Positions 40,221 through 55,976 of a stretch of DNA of 64,000 nucleotides are shown in pieces. Within the stretch, counting starts at the first letter, position 1. Every line of letters starts with the position of its first letter. The position numbers and the translations under genes are program-made. This DNA is from Akkermansia muciniphila (GTDB lineage Bacteria; Verrucomicrobiota; Verrucomicrobiia; Verrucomicrobiales; Akkermansiaceae), in assembly GCF_040616545.1 (NCBI RefSeq), contig NZ_CP156688.1, positions 1,364,001 through 1,428,000 on the forward strand, given 5' to 3'. A model generated the notes under the pieces. It searched no databases. It had not been told where the DNA came from and worked only from the letters and a program-made list of their open reading frames with translations.

Positions 40221-43200
40221 TTAGCGCTCGTTGTCGAAGTTGATGGTATCGTTCAATACGTCTTCGGCAAACTCGGCCGCTTCCTCATCTTCCCCGGCCA
40301 GAGCGATTTCTTCCGCGCCTTCCGCGGGCTCCACTTCAATCTTGCTGTACAGGGGGAACCCGGTACCGGCAGGGATGAGGTGGCCCATGATGACGTTTTC
40401 CTTGAAGCCTTCCAGCATGTCAGTCTTGCCGAGGGTGGAGGCTTCCGTCAGCACGCGCGTGGTATCCTGGAAGGATGCGGCGGAGATGAAGGATTCCGTT
40501 TCCAGAGAGGCCTTCGTGATGCCGAGCAGAACGGGCTTGGCGGCGGCAGGCTGGCCGCCCTGGGCTACGGTCTGTTCGTTAATGCGGTCAAAGGTGGTTT
40601 TGTCCACCTGGTCGCCCCACAGGAATTCGGTGTTGCCGGGTTCCGTGATGACTACCTTGCGGAGCATCTGGCGCACGATGATTTCCACGTGCTTGTCATT
40701 GATTTCCACCCCCTGGAGGCGGTAGACTTCCTGCACCTCGTTGACGAGGTGTTCCTGCAGGCTGTCCTTGCCGCAGACGTCCAGGATTTCTTCCGGAGAA
40801 ACGGGGCCTTCCGTAAGCTGGTCGCCCAGATGCACATGGTCGTCTTCGTGAACGATGACGTGCTTGTTCATCGGCACCAGGTGGTCCACCAGTTCACCCG
40901 TGGGGGTTTCAATGGTGATGACCTTCTTGCCGCGGGAGGTGTTCTTGCTGCTGAGGCGCACAATGCCTTCCACGCGTGCAATGGTGCAGGCGTCCTTGGG
41001 CTTGCGGGCTTCAAACAGTTCCGCCACTCGGGGCAGACCGCCGGTGATGTCCTTCGTCTTGGCCACCTTGCGGGGCGTCTTGGCCACCATCGTGCCGGCG
41101 GAGATGTTTTCTCCGTCTTCCACGGTGAGGTTGGCGCCTGCGGGAATGGCGTGGTGGGCCAGGACTTCACGGGTCTTGGCGTCACGGATGACGACCTGCG
41201 GGTGAAGTTCCTGCTTGTGTTCCATCACGACGAGGGAGGAGGTGCCGGTTTCACGGTCCGTTTCCTTGGAGACGGTGATGCCGACGATCATGTCCTTGAA
41301 TTCGACCACACCGCCCTTTTCAGCGATGACGGGTACGTTGTACGGGTCCCAGGTGGCCAGAGTCTCATCCTTCTTGATGGCGCCGCCGTTGGGAACGTAC
41401 AGGATGGTACCGATGACGGGCTGGTAGGATTCCAGTTCGCGGCCCTGTTCGTTTTCAATGCGGACGGAGCAGTTCTTGTTCAGGACGACGAAGTTGCCGT
41501 CTGCGTTTTCCACCGTGCGGAGGTCTTCCGTGTAGATGACGCGGCCGTCGTTCTTCGCTTTCACGATGGGCTGCTTGAACGCCGTGGTGGCGGTGCCGCC
41601 CACGTGGAACGTACGCATGGTAAGCTGCGTGCCGGGTTCACCAATGGACTGGGCGGCGATGATGCCGACCGCTTCCCCGATCTTCACTTCCTGGCCGGTG
41701 GCCAGGTTCAGGCCGTAGCACTTGGCGCAGCAGCCCTTCTTGAGTTCGCAGGTAAGCACGGAACGGATCTTCAGCTGTTCAATGCCGATCTTTTCCAGTT
41801 GCTCCGCCTGCTTTTCATTGATGAGGTCGTTGATGTCCACGATGATTTCACCGTTGACGGGGTCAACAATGCGTTCGCAGGAGGTACGGCCATAGATGCG
41901 GGAGGCCAGGGACGCCACTTCTTCATCACCGTCATATATGGCATGAACGGTGATGCCGTTGCTGGTGCCGCAGTCTTCCGCATGGACGATGACGTCCTGG
42001 GCCACGTCCACCAGCTTGCGGGTCATGTAGCCGGAGTCAGCCGTCTTCAGGGCGGTGTCTGCCAGACCCTTGCGGGCGCCGTGGGTGGAGATGAAGTATT
42101 CCAGCACGGACAGGCCTTCACGGAAGTTGGCCGTAATGGGCTGTTCAATAATTTCACCGCTGGGCTTGGCCATCAGGCCGCGCATGCCGGAGAGCTGCTT
42201 GATCTGCGCCTTGTTGCCTCGGGCGCCGGAGTCCACCATCATGAAGAGCGGGCTGGCCATCTTGGAGCCTTCGTTGTGTTCCAGCTTGCGGTACAGGGCC
42301 GCCTGGATCACGTCCGTGGTCTGGGTCCAGATGTCCACCACCTTCTGGTAGCGTTCACCGTCCGTGATGATGCCGTTCTTGTACTGGCGGGTCACCTTGT
42401 CCAGTTCCGCATAAGCCTTCTCGATTTCCGTCTTTTTCTGGGACGGAACGACCATGTCCACAATGCCGATGGAGCAGCCGGAACGGGTAGCTTCCTTGAA
42501 GCCCAGGTTTTTCAGGGAGTCCAGGGTCTTCACGGTACGTTCCTTGCCCACGGTCTGGTAGCAGCGCCAGATGATGTCACCCATCTGCTTCTTGCCCACG
42601 TTGCGGTTGATGTAACCGAGTTCCCGGGGCCAGATTTCATTGAAGCGGACGCGTCCGGCGGTGGTGACAAGGACTTTCTTGGTCACGTCCCCGTATACGA
42701 CGTCGGAAGGCTTTTTGCCGTAGTCCGGGTTGTGCAGGCGGATCCAGTCATGGTAGCCGATCTTGCGGGCGGCAATGGCGTATTCCACTTCATCGATGGA
42801 TTCGAAGAGGGGGAGGTGATGATGGTTGTCTTGGTTGTTCTGCACTTCCGCTGCACGGGTGTGCGTCAGGAAGTACGCGCCCAGAATAATATCCTGCGTA
42901 GGCGTGGCTATGGGTTTGCCGGAGGCCGGGGAGAAGATGTTGTTGGGCGCCAGCATGAGCTGACGGGCTTCCATCTGGGCTTCTACGGACAGCGGCACGT
43001 GCACGGCCATCTGGTCACCGTCGAAGTCAGCGTTATACGCGTTACAGACGAGCGGGTGCAGACGGATGGCGGAGCCTTCAATCAGGACCGGTTCAAAGGC
43101 CTGGATGGAGAGGCGGTGCAGGGTGGGGGCACGGTTGAGCATCACCGGATGGCCCTTGGTGACTTCTTCCAGGATGTCCCACACTTCCGGCGTCTTGCGG

Positions 43201-44417
43201 TCAATGAGCTTTTTGGCGGAACGCACGGTGTGCACGTAGCCCAGCTCCTTCAGGCGGTGGATGATGAAGGGTTCAAACAGGATAAGGGCCATCTTCTTGG
43301 GAAGGCCGCACTGGTTGAGCTTCAGTTCCGGGCCGATCACGATGACGGAACGGCCGGAGTAGTCCACGCGCTTGCCGAGCAGGTTCTGGCGGAAACGGCC
43401 TCCCTTGCCCTTCAGCATGTCGGAGAGGGATTTGAGGGGGCGGTTGCCGGCGCCCGTGACGGCGCGGCCATGGCGGCCGTTATCGAACAGGGCGTCCACG
43501 GCTTCCTGAAGCATGCGCTTTTCATTGCGGATGATGACTTCCGGAGTCTTGAGGCTCAGGAGGGTCTTCAAGCGGTTGTTGCGGTTGATGACGCGGCGGT
43601 ACAGGTCATTCAGGTCAGACGTGGCGAAGCGGCCGCCTTCCAGCGGAACCAGCGGGCGCAGGTCCGGGGGAATCACGGGCAGCACGTTCAGGATCATCCA
43701 TTCCGGGCGTGTGTTGGACTGAAGGAAGCCCTGGGCCAGCTTCAGGCGCTTGGCGATCTTGCGCTTGTTCTGCTTGGAGTTGGTGTTGTCCAGCTGTTCC
43801 TGCAGGTCCGTGACGAGGGAGGCCAGGTCAATGGAGGAAAGCATCTTCTGGATGGCTTCCGCGCCCATGCCGGCTTCAAAGCTGTCATAGCCGTATTCGT
43901 CTTCCGCATTGCGGAATTCTTCTTCCGTCAGGATGGCTCCCTTTTCCAGGGGAGTGCTGCCGGGGTCTACCACGATGTAGTCTTCATAGTAGATCACGCG
44001 TTCCAGATGGCGGGCGGTCATGTCAAGCATGAGGCCGATGCGGCTGGGCATGCACTTGTAAAACCAGATGTGGGAGACCGGAACGGCCAGTTCAATGTGG
44101 CCCATGCGTTCACGGCGGACGCGCGCGTTGGTTACTTCCACGCCGCAGCGGTCACAGGTGATGCCCTTGTGCTTGATGCGCTTGTACTTGCCGCAGGCGC
44201 ACTCCATGTCACGGGTGGGCCCGAAGATGCGTTCGCAGAACAAGCCGCCTTTTTCCGGCTTGAACGTGCGGTAGTTGATGGTTTCCGGGTTGACGACTTC
44301 ACCGAAGGACCAGCTGCGGATGGTATCCGGGTCCGCCACGGTGATGGCAACCTGGTCAAAGGTCCGGGGTTTGTCGCTCAGACCGTGCATTTCCCTGATG
44401 GTGGGGGTATCAGACAT
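40221..44417 (-). CDS. rpoC: DNA-directed RNA polymerase subunit beta'
   Basis: 1398 residues. Catalytic Mg-binding loop [12 protein letters not shown] at about 461-472. Zinc site 1: [20 protein letters not shown] near the N-terminus; zinc site 2: [13 protein letters not shown] near 900. Trigger-loop and bridge-helix segments are intact ([36 protein letters not shown]). The C-terminal about 40 residues are acidic ([18 protein letters not shown]). Partner of RpoB in the transcription enzyme. Follows rpoB by 74 bp with a stem-loop in the gap; a strong terminator ends the operon. Confidence 0.98.
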   Translation of the reverse strand: MSDTPTIREMHGLSDKPRTFDQVAITVADPDTIRSWSFGEVVNPETINYRTFKPEKGGLFCERIFGPTRDMECACGKYKRIKHKGITCDRCGVEVTNARVRRERMGHIELAVPVSHIWFYKCMPSRIGLMLDMTARHLERVIYYEDYIVVDPGSTPLEKGAILTEEEFRNAEDEYGYDSFEAGMGAEAIQKMLSSIDLASLVTDLQEQLDNTNSKQNKRKIAKRLKLAQGFLQSNTRPEWMILNVLPVIPPDLRPLVPLEGGRFATSDLNDLYRRVINRNNRLKTLLSLKTPEVIIRNEKRMLQEAVDALFDNGRHGRAVTGAGNRPLKSLSDMLKGKGGRFRQNLLGKRVDYSGRSVIVIGPELKLNQCGLPKKMALILFEPFIIHRLKELGYVHTVRSAKKLIDRKTPEVWDILEEVTKGHPVMLNRAPTLHRLSIQAFEPVLIEGSAIRLHPLVCNAYNADFDGDQMAVHVPLSVEAQMEARQLMLAPNNIFSPASGKPIATPTQDIILGAYFLTHTRAAEVQNNQDNHHHLPLFESIDEVEYAIAARKIGYHDWIRLHNPDYGKKPSDVVYGDVTKKVLVTTAGRVRFNEIWPRELGYINRNVGKKQMGDIIWRCYQTVGKERTVKTLDSLKNLGFKEATRSGCSIGIVDMVVPSQKKTEIEKAYAELDKVTRQYKNGIITDGERYQKVVDIWTQTTDVIQAALYRKLEHNEGSKMASPLFMMVDSGARGNKAQIKQLSGMRGLMAKPSGEIIEQPITANFREGLSVLEYFISTHGARKGLADTALKTADSGYMTRKLVDVAQDVIVHAEDCGTSNGITVHAIYDGDEEVASLASRIYGRTSCERIVDPVNGEIIVDINDLINEKQAEQLEKIGIEQLKIRSVLTCELKKGCCAKCYGLNLATGQEVKIGEAVGIIAAQSIGEPGTQLTMRTFHVGGTATTAFKQPIVKAKNDGRVIYTEDLRTVENADGNFVVLNKNCSVRIENEQGRELESYQPVIGTILYVPNGGAIKKDETLATWDPYNVPVIAEKGGVVEFKDMIVGITVSKETDRETGTSSLVVMEHKQELHPQVVIRDAKTREVLAHHAIPAGANLTVEDGENISAGTMVAKTPRKVAKTKDITGGLPRVAELFEARKPKDACTIARVEGIVRLSSKNTSRGKKVITIETPTGELVDHLVPMNKHVIVHEDDHVHLGDQLTEGPVSPEEILDVCGKDSLQEHLVNEVQEVYRLQGVEINDKHVEIIVRQMLRKVVITEPGNTEFLWGDQVDKTTFDRINEQTVAQGGQPAAAKPVLLGITKASLETESFISAASFQDTTRVLTEASTLGKTDMLEGFKENVIMGHLIPAGTGFPLYSKIEVEPAEGAEEIALAGEDEEAAEFAEDVLNDTINFDNER

Positions 44418-44447
44418 ATAATAAAAGTTTTGAAGAATGTTTGATGC

Positions 44448-44477
44448 CCACTCCCGCGTCTTGCGGCACGGGAGTGG
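44448..44477 (-). other. Stem-loop in the rpoB-rpoC gap
   Basis: CCACTCCCG pairs with CGGGAGTGG around a 12-base loop (TCTTGCGGCACG region on the plus strand) in the 74 bp between the genes. No T-run; probably an mRNA processing or stability element. Confidence 0.55.
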
Positions 44478-44491
44478 AATACGGTGGATGT

Positions 44492-48430
<3,939 letters not shown>

Positions 48431-48581
48431 GGGCTGCTGTGGCGGAGATGTTATGGGTTTGCATCCTGAAAAACCCGGATGCTGGGCTGATTGGTTCCTT
48501 CCTTGGGAGACGGAACCGACTGGAAGCGTTTTGACGGGTAAAAAGCCTCTAGTCGGTCACGCGGGATGTGAAGACGAGGAA

Positions 48582-48618
48582 GCGCAACAGGAGAAAAACG
48601 GGTTTTCTCCTGTTGCGC
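48582..48618 (-). other. Perfect 16-bp stem-loop between rplL and rpoB
   Basis: GCGCAACAGGAGAAAA (48582-48597) pairs without mismatch with TTTTCTCCTGTTGCGC (48603-48618) around ACGGG, 14 bp after the rplL stop. No U-run follows, so on the RNA it is more likely an RNase III-type processing site or partial attenuator setting the ratio of L7/L12 to RNA polymerase, as known for this gap in E. coli. Confidence 0.65.
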
Positions 48619-48632
48619 GGGAAGTAAAAAGC

Positions 48633-49004
48633 TTACTTGACGTCAACCTTGGCGCCAGCTTCTTCGAGCTTGGCCTTGGCGGCGTTAGCTTCGTCCTTGG
48701 AGACGGCTTCCAGGATGACGGCGGGGGTGCCTTCAACCAGTTTCTTGGCGTCCACCAGGCCGAGACCGGTCTTCACTTCGCGGACGGCCTTAATCACGGC
48801 GATCTTGTTGGCGCCGGCTTCCGTCAGGACGACGTTGAATTCGGTCTTTTCTTCTTCAGCTTCGGCAGGAGCGGCGGCGGCAGCGGCGGCTACGGGAGCA
48901 GCGGCGGAAACGCCCCACTTTTCTTCCAGGAGCTTGACGAGGTCGGCAGCTTCCAGGATGGTGAGGGTACCGAGTTCTTCAGCGATTTTGTTAATATCAG
49001 CCAT
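48633..49004 (-). CDS. rplL: Ribosomal protein L7/L12
   Basis: 123 residues. N-terminal dimerisation helices ([23 protein letters not shown]), an Ala-rich hinge ([19 protein letters not shown], about 35-53) and the C-terminal factor-binding domain ([43 protein letters not shown]). Start at 49004 is preferred over an upstream in-frame ATG because the family begins there. It stimulates GTPase factors on the ribosome and binds L10. Gap to rpoB contains a long stem-loop. Confidence 0.97.
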   Translation of the reverse strand: MADINKIAEELGTLTILEAADLVKLLEEKWGVSAAAPVAAAAAAAPAEAEEEKTEFNVVLTEAGANKIAVIKAVREVKTGLGLVDAKKLVEGTPAVILEAVSKDEANAAKAKLEEAGAKVDVK

Positions 49005-49102
49005 TGTATTGTTTTCTAGTTTGGTTTCGAGTCGCGCCAAGAGCCAACTTGGCATTTCAGTTCTCCGGCTGGAGTTCCGACAAGGAACCTGTAGGAGAGT
49101 CA

Positions 49103-49142
49103 GGCCCGGTTTTCACACATTTGGCTAGAGTGCAACCGGGCC
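49103..49142 (-). other. Stem-loop between rplJ and rplL
   Basis: GGCCCGGTT pairs with AACCGGGCC (9 bp) around a 22-base loop in the 158-bp gap. It could separate expression of L10 and L7/L12, which are needed in different amounts. Confidence 0.5.
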
Positions 49143-49162
49143 GTCCGGTCAAGGGGTTAGTA

Positions 49163-49666
49163 TTAGGCGGCGGGTTCTTCGCTGCCGCCGTTTTCTTTGT
49201 CCACATATGCCTGAATAACTCGGGCAAGAGCGGAACCGGCCGCATTGATGGTGCCAAGGAGCTTGGCCAGCAGCTGATCGCGGGGGGGCAGTTCACCGAT
49301 GGCGCGGATCTGGTCCGCGGAGAGGACGTCGCCGTCCAGGATCGCCACCTTGTATTCAGCCTTCTTGGAGGCCTTGGCGAAGGTGTTGATGGCCTTGGCG
49401 GCGGCAGCCACGTCAGACGCGCCGGTCACGAAGGCGGTCTGGCCGACGAGGTGTTCACCGATGTCGGGAAGGCCGGCGTCCGTCAGGGCCGTACGCATGA
49501 AGTTGTTCTTGGCTACGTGGCATTGGGCGCCGCAGGCGGCCAGTGCGGAACGCAGGTTGGTGAACTCAGGCACGGTGATCGAGGTGTAGTCCACGACGAT
49601 CAGGAACGGGGAGGCGTTGACGCGGGCGGTCAGGTCGTCAATGATGATACGCTTGTCAGGATTCAT
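49163..49666 (-). CDS. rplJ: Ribosomal protein L10
   Basis: 167 residues. NPDKRIIIDDLTARVNASPFLIVVDYTSIT at the start and the strand/helix pattern VAKNNFMRTALTDAGLPDIGEHLVGQTAFV are typical of L10. The C-terminal helix that binds L7/L12 dimers (LAKLLGTINAAGSALARVIQAYVDK) is intact. Base of the ribosomal stalk, and in other bacteria the translational repressor of its own operon. 21 bp after rplA. Confidence 0.96.
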   Translation of the reverse strand: MNPDKRIIIDDLTARVNASPFLIVVDYTSITVPEFTNLRSALAACGAQCHVAKNNFMRTALTDAGLPDIGEHLVGQTAFVTGASDVAAAAKAINTFAKASKKAEYKVAILDGDVLSADQIRAIGELPPRDQLLAKLLGTINAAGSALARVIQAYVDKENGGSEEPAA

Positions 49667-49687
49667 GATGTGCTAAATCGGTTCGGG

Positions 49688-50389
49688 TTACAGTTTGGCG
49701 ATGGAAGCGGTGTCAACCGGGAGACCGGGGCACATGGCGCATGAAACGGTGACGGATTCGATGTAGGCGCCCTTGGCGGAAGCCGGGCGGGCCTTGACGA
49801 CGGAATCAATCAGGGCAGCGATATTTTCAGTGATGCCTTCGTTGGAGAAGGACAGCTTGCCTACAGCGGCGGAGATGTTGGCGTTCTTGTCAACCTTGTA
49901 GTCAACGCGGCCGGCTTTCACTTCCTTCACGGCCTTGGCCGTATCATCCGTAACGGTGCCGGTTTTCGGGTTGGGCATCAGGCCGCGCGGACCCAGTACA
50001 CGGGCAACCTTGCGGACCTCCGTCATGGCGTCGGGGGTGGCAATGGCCGTGTCAAAGTCAACGAAACCGTCCTGGACCTTCTTGATCAGGTCTTCAAAGC
50101 CCACGAATTCCGCTCCGGCTTCCTGGGCGGCCTTGGCGGCATCACCCTGGGCGAAGACGAGGACGCGGACATTCTTACCCGTGCCGTTGGGCAGGGAGAC
50201 GCTGCCGCGGACCATCTGGTCAGATTTGCGGGGGTCCACGGTCAGGTGGAAGGAAACGGTGACAGTCGGGTCAAATTTCGGGGCCGGGAAAGACTTCATG
50301 GTTTCCACGGCTTCCGTGATGCTGTAGTTCTTGTTAGGGGTAACAAGCTTGGCTGCTTCTTGATATCGCTTGCTGCGTTTGGTAGACAT
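49688..50389 (-). CDS. rplA: Ribosomal protein L1
   Basis: 233 residues. Two-domain L1: TKRSKRYQEAAKLV start, FDPTVTVSFHLTVDPRKSDQMVRG, the GLMPNPKTGTVTDD motif and the closing KGAYIESVTVSCAMCPGLPVD. Binds 23S rRNA at the mobile L1 stalk near the E site and, in other bacteria, represses its own mRNA. Fifty bp after rplK. Confidence 0.97.
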   Translation of the reverse strand: MSTKRSKRYQEAAKLVTPNKNYSITEAVETMKSFPAPKFDPTVTVSFHLTVDPRKSDQMVRGSVSLPNGTGKNVRVLVFAQGDAAKAAQEAGAEFVGFEDLIKKVQDGFVDFDTAIATPDAMTEVRKVARVLGPRGLMPNPKTGTVTDDTAKAVKEVKAGRVDYKVDKNANISAAVGKLSFSNEGITENIAALIDSVVKARPASAKGAYIESVTVSCAMCPGLPVDTASIAKL

Positions 50390-50439
50390 GTGTGTATTTG
50401 GCAGTGCGTTCGGATTGGTTAATCCTCCTGCGGTGAGTG

Positions 50440-50868
50440 TTACATACCTTCAACTTCGATGCCCATCTGGCGGGCCTGGCCGGCAAGGATGCGGGCGGCG
50501 CGTTCGGGGTCCTTCGTGTTGAGGTCCGGGAGTTTGGTGTTGACGACTTCCATCAGCTTGGCCTTGGAAAGAGTGGCGACCTTCTTTTTGTTCGGTTCGC
50601 CGGAGCCGGAAGGAATGCCGGCGGCTTTCTTGAGGAGCACGCTGCCCGGGGGCTGCTTGGTGATGAAAGAGAATGACTTGTCCTTGTAAACCGTGATGAC
50701 GGTCGGCAGGAGGTCGCCGGCCTGCTTTTGCGTGGCGGCGTTGAACTCCTTGCAGAATGCCATGATGTTTACACCGGCCTGACCAAGTGCCGGACCCACG
50801 GGCGGGGAGGGGTTAGCAGCTCCGGCATTAATCTGGAGCTTAATGATTTTGGTTATTTCTTTTGCCAT
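50440..50868 (-). CDS. rplK: Ribosomal protein L11
   Basis: 142 residues. [33 protein letters not shown] is the classical L11 N-terminal sequence including the Pro-rich thiostrepton-binding edge. The C-terminal rRNA-binding domain follows ([32 protein letters not shown]). Part of the GTPase-associated centre. Follows nusG by 63 bp. Confidence 0.97.
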   Translation of the reverse strand: MAKEITKIIKLQINAGAANPSPPVGPALGQAGVNIMAFCKEFNAATQKQAGDLLPTVITVYKDKSFSFITKQPPGSVLLKKAAGIPSGSGEPNKKKVATLSKAKLMEVVNTKLPDLNTKDPERAARILAGQARQMGIEVEGM

Positions 50869-50931
50869 GGTTTTGCTTTGTTAGCGGAGAAAATGAACGG
50901 GAGAAGCCTGCGGTTTTCCGGATGGGGCGGC

Positions 50932-51501
50932 TCAGGCTTTTTCAACCTGCCAGTATTCCAGGTCCACCGGGGTAGCGCGGCCAAAGATGGAGACGCTGAC
51001 GCGCAGCTTGCCTTTTTCGGGGTCGATTTCTTCGATGGTGCCTTCCTGGCTCTGGAATGGGCCTTCGCAGACGCGCACGGGATCGCCGACAGCGAATTCC
51101 ACCTTGGGGCGGGCGGCTACGGCTTCCGCGTCCAGCAGGGGCAGAAGGTCTTCCACCTCGCGTTTGCGCATGGGGAGGGGGGCGTTGCGGGAACCGGCGA
51201 TGCTGATGACGCCGTCAATCTGCTGGATGAAGTACCAGAGGTCCTTGTTCAGGGTGCCGTCCGCTTCCAGCAGGTACATGTTGGCATAGACGTAGCCGGG
51301 GAAGAGTTTGCTGTGGCGTTCCGTCTTTTTGCCGTTGCGCACTTCGGAGATGAGTTCCGTGGGGACTTCAACGCGGTAGATGAAGTCGGAAAGTTCGGCG
51401 TCCTTTGCCTTGCGGATGATGCGGTCACGAACGCTGTTTTCCTGTCCGGAGAGGACGTGAAGAACATACCATTGTTCGTGAGGCTCTGGGGTACTGGGCA
51501 T
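50932..51501 (-). CDS. nusG: Transcription termination/antitermination factor NusG
   Basis: 189 residues. The NGN domain covers about 1-120 (QWYVLHVLSGQENSVRDRI; FPGYVYANMYL). The KOW domain is at the end (EFAVGDPVRVCEGPFQSQEG; VSIFGRATPVDLEYWQVE). Binds RNA polymerase and Rho or links to ribosomal S10. Start at 51501; it follows secE closely, as is typical. Confidence 0.95.
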   Translation of the reverse strand: MPSTPEPHEQWYVLHVLSGQENSVRDRIIRKAKDAELSDFIYRVEVPTELISEVRNGKKTERHSKLFPGYVYANMYLLEADGTLNKDLWYFIQQIDGVISIAGSRNAPLPMRKREVEDLLPLLDAEAVAARPKVEFAVGDPVRVCEGPFQSQEGTIEEIDPEKGKLRVSVSIFGRATPVDLEYWQVEKA

Positions 51502-51528
51502 GATCGGAGAAAGAAAGTGGGAGTAAAA

Positions 51529-51756
51529 CTAGATAGCCAACTGAATGAGGTAGTTGACCACGCTGTGAAGAAAGATGTCGAACGATGCAACAAACGCGCC
51601 AAGGAAGACCATGGCAATCAGTACGACGAGAGTAGAACCCCAGAGTTCGCGGAATTTTTTAAAACCTTTCACCTTGGGGTCGCTTTCCCAGGGCCAGGTG
51701 GTCTTCTTAAGTTCGCCCTTAACTTCGGCGATGAATTGAGAAATCTTGCGAAACAT
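51529..51756 (-). CDS. secE: Preprotein translocase subunit SecE
   Basis: 75 residues. The conserved amphipathic segment FIAEVKGELKKTTWP is followed by the single transmembrane helix (TLVVLIAMVFLGAFVASFDIFLHSVV). Short one-helix SecE, the usual form outside enterobacteria. Stabilises SecY in the inner membrane. Lies between tRNA-Trp and nusG as in most bacteria. Confidence 0.95.
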   Translation of the reverse strand: MFRKISQFIAEVKGELKKTTWPWESDPKVKGFKKFRELWGSTLVVLIAMVFLGAFVASFDIFLHSVVNYLIQLAI

Positions 51757-51789
51757 GCTTCAAGGTGGGGTGATGTATTTGGAAAGAAG

Positions 51790-51865
51790 TGGCAGGTCAG
51801 GAGGGACTCGAACCCCCAACATTTGGTTTTGGAGACCAACGCTCTACCAATTGAACTACTGACCT
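51790..51865 (-). tRNA. tRNA-Trp (CCA)
   Basis: 76 nt with encoded CCA. Acceptor AGGTCAG/CTGACCT is fully paired, anticodon arm TTGGT-CTCCAAA-ACCAA gives anticodon CCA, and T arm GGGGG-TTCGAGT-CCCTC is normal. Between tuf and secE, co-transcribed with them. Confidence 0.96.
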
Positions 51866-51891
51866 GTTGAAGTCTCTTCTTTCGTGGGAAA

Positions 51892-51919
51892 TGAGGGGGC
51901 CTCCGGGGAGACCCCCTCA
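51892..51919 (-). other. Stem-loop after tuf
   Basis: TGAGGGGG pairs with CCCCCTCA around a 12-base loop between the tuf stop and tRNA-Trp. There is no good T-run, so it may attenuate read-through or aid processing before tRNA-Trp and secE. Confidence 0.5.
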
Positions 51920-51961
51920 TTAAACCTGATGTAGATTCCTCTACAAGTTCCCGGGGGGAAC

Positions 51962-53146
<1,185 letters not shown>

Positions 53147-53190
53147 AATGTTTTGTTTAGGTTTGGGCTGCTATGGGTCTAGCTTGAAGA

Positions 53191-53265
<75 letters not shown>

Positions 53266-53376
53266 ATAGACTTCTTCCGCCTTTCGCTGCTCTTAGAGAG
53301 TTGTAAATCCGCCCAAACCTGCGGTTCTAGCGGATAAATAGCATCCTCCCGTGTTGCCTGACGAAAAGCGGACGCT

Positions 53377-53405
53377 AGGTTACGTTTTTTAATGTCGGAT
53401 GTCAA
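53377..53405 (-). promoter_or_regulatory. Promoter of the tRNA-Thr/tuf/rpl-rpo cluster
   Basis: On the minus strand a perfect TTGACA (53405-53400), 17 bp, TAACCT (53382-53377). Transcription would begin near 53370 and reach tRNA-Thr after about 105 nt. The block upstream of the -35 is very AT-rich (an A/T-run at about 53406-53440), as expected for an UP element of a strong translation promoter. Confidence 0.65.
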
Positions 53406-53470
53406 TGAAAACATGAACATTTTTTTATCTTTATGCCGCAAATACGGGGTGTTCATGTATAATATCTTTA

Positions 53471-54553
53471 TCAGGAATGCGTTGAATATTTAGATCTGTT
53501 CAGATCTTCCGTCAATTTGAGATTGGGGTCAACGTCTTCATCCAGAGAGTGGAACAATCCCCTGCGTGCTTTGAGGCAGGTGACATAGGCGATCATGGCG
53601 GCATTGTCCGTCGTCAGGTCGAAGTCCGGCAGCACCAGTTCCACCTTTTCACGGGCGCAGGCGGCCTTCAGCCGGGTACGCAGCTCCCCGTTGCAGGAGA
53701 CGCCGCCGGAAACGGAAAGGGTGCGGTGGCCGGAGACGCACAGGGCATGCAGCGCCTTGTGAATCAGAACGTCTGTTACGGCACGCTGGAAGGAGGCACA
53801 TATATCCCGCAGGGTTTGCTCCGGCAGGTCATGCGGGTTGCCGCTTTCCGTCAGTTTGGGGAGCGTGTAGAGGACGGCGGTTTTCAAGCCGGAGAAGGAG
53901 ACGTTGGCCGTGTGCTCCTTCATCAGGGCGCGGGGGAAGGAGAAGGCCTCCGGGTCTCCTCCCGCCGCCATGCGGTCTATTTCCGGACCGCCGGGGTACG
54001 GAAGGCCGAGCATTTTTCCTACCTTGTCAAAGGCTTCCCCCGCGGCGTCGTCCAGGGAACGGCCCAGCAGGCGGTAGTCCCCCACGCCGCGGACGTCCAC
54101 AAAAAGGGTGTGCCCGCCGGAGACGACCATGCCCAGATGGGGCACGGGGCCTCCGGGACGTTTGACGAAGGGGGAGAGGAGGTGGCCTTCCAGATGGTTG
54201 ACGGAGACGAAGGGCCTGCCCGTCGCCAGCGCCAGCGCCTTGGCCGTGCTGTTGCCCACCAGCAGGGCGGCTACCAGTCCGGGGCCTCCCGTGGCGCCGA
54301 AGACGTCAATGTCCGCCGGGGCGAGGCCGGCCTCCCGGCATGCGGCCCGGATGACGCCGGGAAGGTCCGCCGAGTGGTTGCGGGAAGCCAGCTCCGGCAC
54401 CACGCCGCCGTGGCGGCGGTGAATGGAGATCTGGGAGGAGATGATGGAGGAGAGTATTTCCGGCGCTTCCTCCTCTCCGGCGGAACGCAGGATGGCTACT
54501 GCCGTTTCGTCACAGGAGGATTCTATTCCCAGAACGGTGAGGGATTCCGGCAT
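53471..54553 (-). CDS. tsaD: tRNA N6-adenosine threonylcarbamoyltransferase TsaD
   Basis: 360 residues. ASKHA fold: LGIESSCDETAVA at the start, HRRHGGVVPELASRNH (about 46-60), and the metal-binding NHLEGH with GGHTLFVDVRG. The nucleotide-binding segment DDAAGEAFDKVGKMLGLPYPGG is followed by LSVSGGVSCNGELR. It transfers the threonylcarbamoyl group to A37 of ANN-decoding tRNAs. An upstream in-frame extension of 46 codons lies in clpX and is not homologous. Last gene of the clpX side, starting 17 bp after clpX. Confidence 0.96.
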   Translation of the reverse strand: MPESLTVLGIESSCDETAVAILRSAGEEEAPEILSSIISSQISIHRRHGGVVPELASRNHSADLPGVIRAACREAGLAPADIDVFGATGGPGLVAALLVGNSTAKALALATGRPFVSVNHLEGHLLSPFVKRPGGPVPHLGMVVSGGHTLFVDVRGVGDYRLLGRSLDDAAGEAFDKVGKMLGLPYPGGPEIDRMAAGGDPEAFSFPRALMKEHTANVSFSGLKTAVLYTLPKLTESGNPHDLPEQTLRDICASFQRAVTDVLIHKALHALCVSGHRTLSVSGGVSCNGELRTRLKAACAREKVELVLPDFDLTTDNAAMIAYVTCLKARRGLFHSLDEDVDPNLKLTEDLNRSKYSTHS

Positions 54554-54569
54554 GGCGGAGCGGGTGGAG

Positions 54570-55940
54570 TTAGGAGGCCTGGCGGATTTGCGCCGGTTTT
54601 TTGTCAGTAACCGTTTCCCTGGTGATGGTGACGGAGTCCGCATCATCCATGCTGGGCACCTTGTACATGACGTCCAGCATGAGGGTTTCAAAGATGGAGC
54701 GCAGGGCGCGGGCGCCAGTGCCGCGTTCCATGGCTTCCGCGGCCATGGCTTTCAGGGCGTCCGGTTTCACGTCCAGCCTGGCGCCGTACATGGCGAGCAG
54801 CTTGGAGTATTGCTTGACCAGGGCGTTTTTGGGTTCCGTAAGCAGGCGCACAAGCTGGCCTTCATCCAGCTTGGCAAGCGGGCAGAAGATAGGCAGGCGC
54901 CCCACGAGTTCCGGAATCATGCCGAAGGAGAAGAGGTCTTCCGGCATGGCCTGGGCCAGGATTTCCTCTTCCGAGTATTCCTTGCGGTCGCGCTGTTCCG
55001 TGATGGCGCCGAAGCCCATCTGGGCGGAGCCGAGACGTTTGCGGATGATGTCTTCCAGTCCGACGAAGGCCCCCCCCACGATGAAGAGGATTTTTTCCGT
55101 GTTGACGCGGATGTATTCCTGCTGCGGGTGCTTGCGGCCCCCGGTGGGCGGAACGTTGCAGATGGTGCCTTCAATGATTTTCAGCAGGGCCTGCTGCACG
55201 CCTTCCCCGGAGACGTCCCGCGTGACGGAGACATTCTGGGTCTTGCGGCCTATTTTGTCGATTTCATCCACATAGATGATGCCCTGTTCCGCCTTGGCCA
55301 CGTCAAAGTTGGCGGCCTGGAGAAGGCGCAGGATGATGTTTTCCACGTCTTCCCCCACGTAGCCGGCTTCCGTCAGCGTGGTGGCGTCCACAATGCAGAA
55401 GGGGACGTTGAGCATTTTTGCCAGCGTTTTTGCCAGCAGGGTTTTTCCGGAGCCGGTGGGGCCGGCCAGCAGAATGTTGGACTTTTCAATTTCCACGTCG
55501 TCCAGGGATTCGTCTTCCAGCATCACGGCGCTCTGGCGCAGGCGCATGTAGTGGTTGTACACGGCTACGGAGAGCACTTTTTTGGCGTAATCCTGGCCAA
55601 TGACGTACTGGTTGAGCGTGGCGCACATTTCTTCCGGCGTGGGCAGTGGGCCTTCGTAGGCGGCTGTCCCGCCGGCGGTGTCCTTGAGCATGTCCGCGGC
55701 TGCGGCCTTGCGGGCCTCCGCCTGGCACATGGCATAGGCGGAGGGCTCCATGTTCAGGATGCCCTGGATGAAACGGGTTGCCAGCGGAAGGCCGGTATCC
55801 TTCACAATCATGTTGACGCAAATTTCAACGCAATTGTTGCAGATGTAGAAGTCTTCCGCAATCTGGATGAGCTTGTCCACCTTGTTCCCGGGCTTGCCGC
55901 AGCAGGAACAGGCAGGAATATGGGGGCTGGAACCGGACAT
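54570..55940 (-). CDS. clpX: ATP-dependent Clp protease ATP-binding subunit ClpX
   Basis: 456 residues. N-terminal C4 zinc-binding domain: [10 protein letters not shown] and [11 protein letters not shown] (about 11-42). Walker [16 protein letters not shown] near 165, Walker [13 protein letters not shown] near 225, sensor segment [12 protein letters not shown]. Unfoldase that feeds substrates to ClpP. The pore-loop segment is not clearly identified. Upstream clpP lies 36 bp away and tig precedes it, the usual tig-clpP-clpX order. No truncation. Confidence 0.97.
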   Translation of the reverse strand: MSGSSPHIPACSCCGKPGNKVDKLIQIAEDFYICNNCVEICVNMIVKDTGLPLATRFIQGILNMEPSAYAMCQAEARKAAAADMLKDTAGGTAAYEGPLPTPEEMCATLNQYVIGQDYAKKVLSVAVYNHYMRLRQSAVMLEDESLDDVEIEKSNILLAGPTGSGKTLLAKTLAKMLNVPFCIVDATTLTEAGYVGEDVENIILRLLQAANFDVAKAEQGIIYVDEIDKIGRKTQNVSVTRDVSGEGVQQALLKIIEGTICNVPPTGGRKHPQQEYIRVNTEKILFIVGGAFVGLEDIIRKRLGSAQMGFGAITEQRDRKEYSEEEILAQAMPEDLFSFGMIPELVGRLPIFCPLAKLDEGQLVRLLTEPKNALVKQYSKLLAMYGARLDVKPDALKAMAAEAMERGTGARALRSIFETLMLDVMYKVPSMDDADSVTITRETVTDKKPAQIRQAS

Positions 55941-55976
55941 GGTTTTGCAGATAGAGAGAAATACGCCGGGGGAGGC

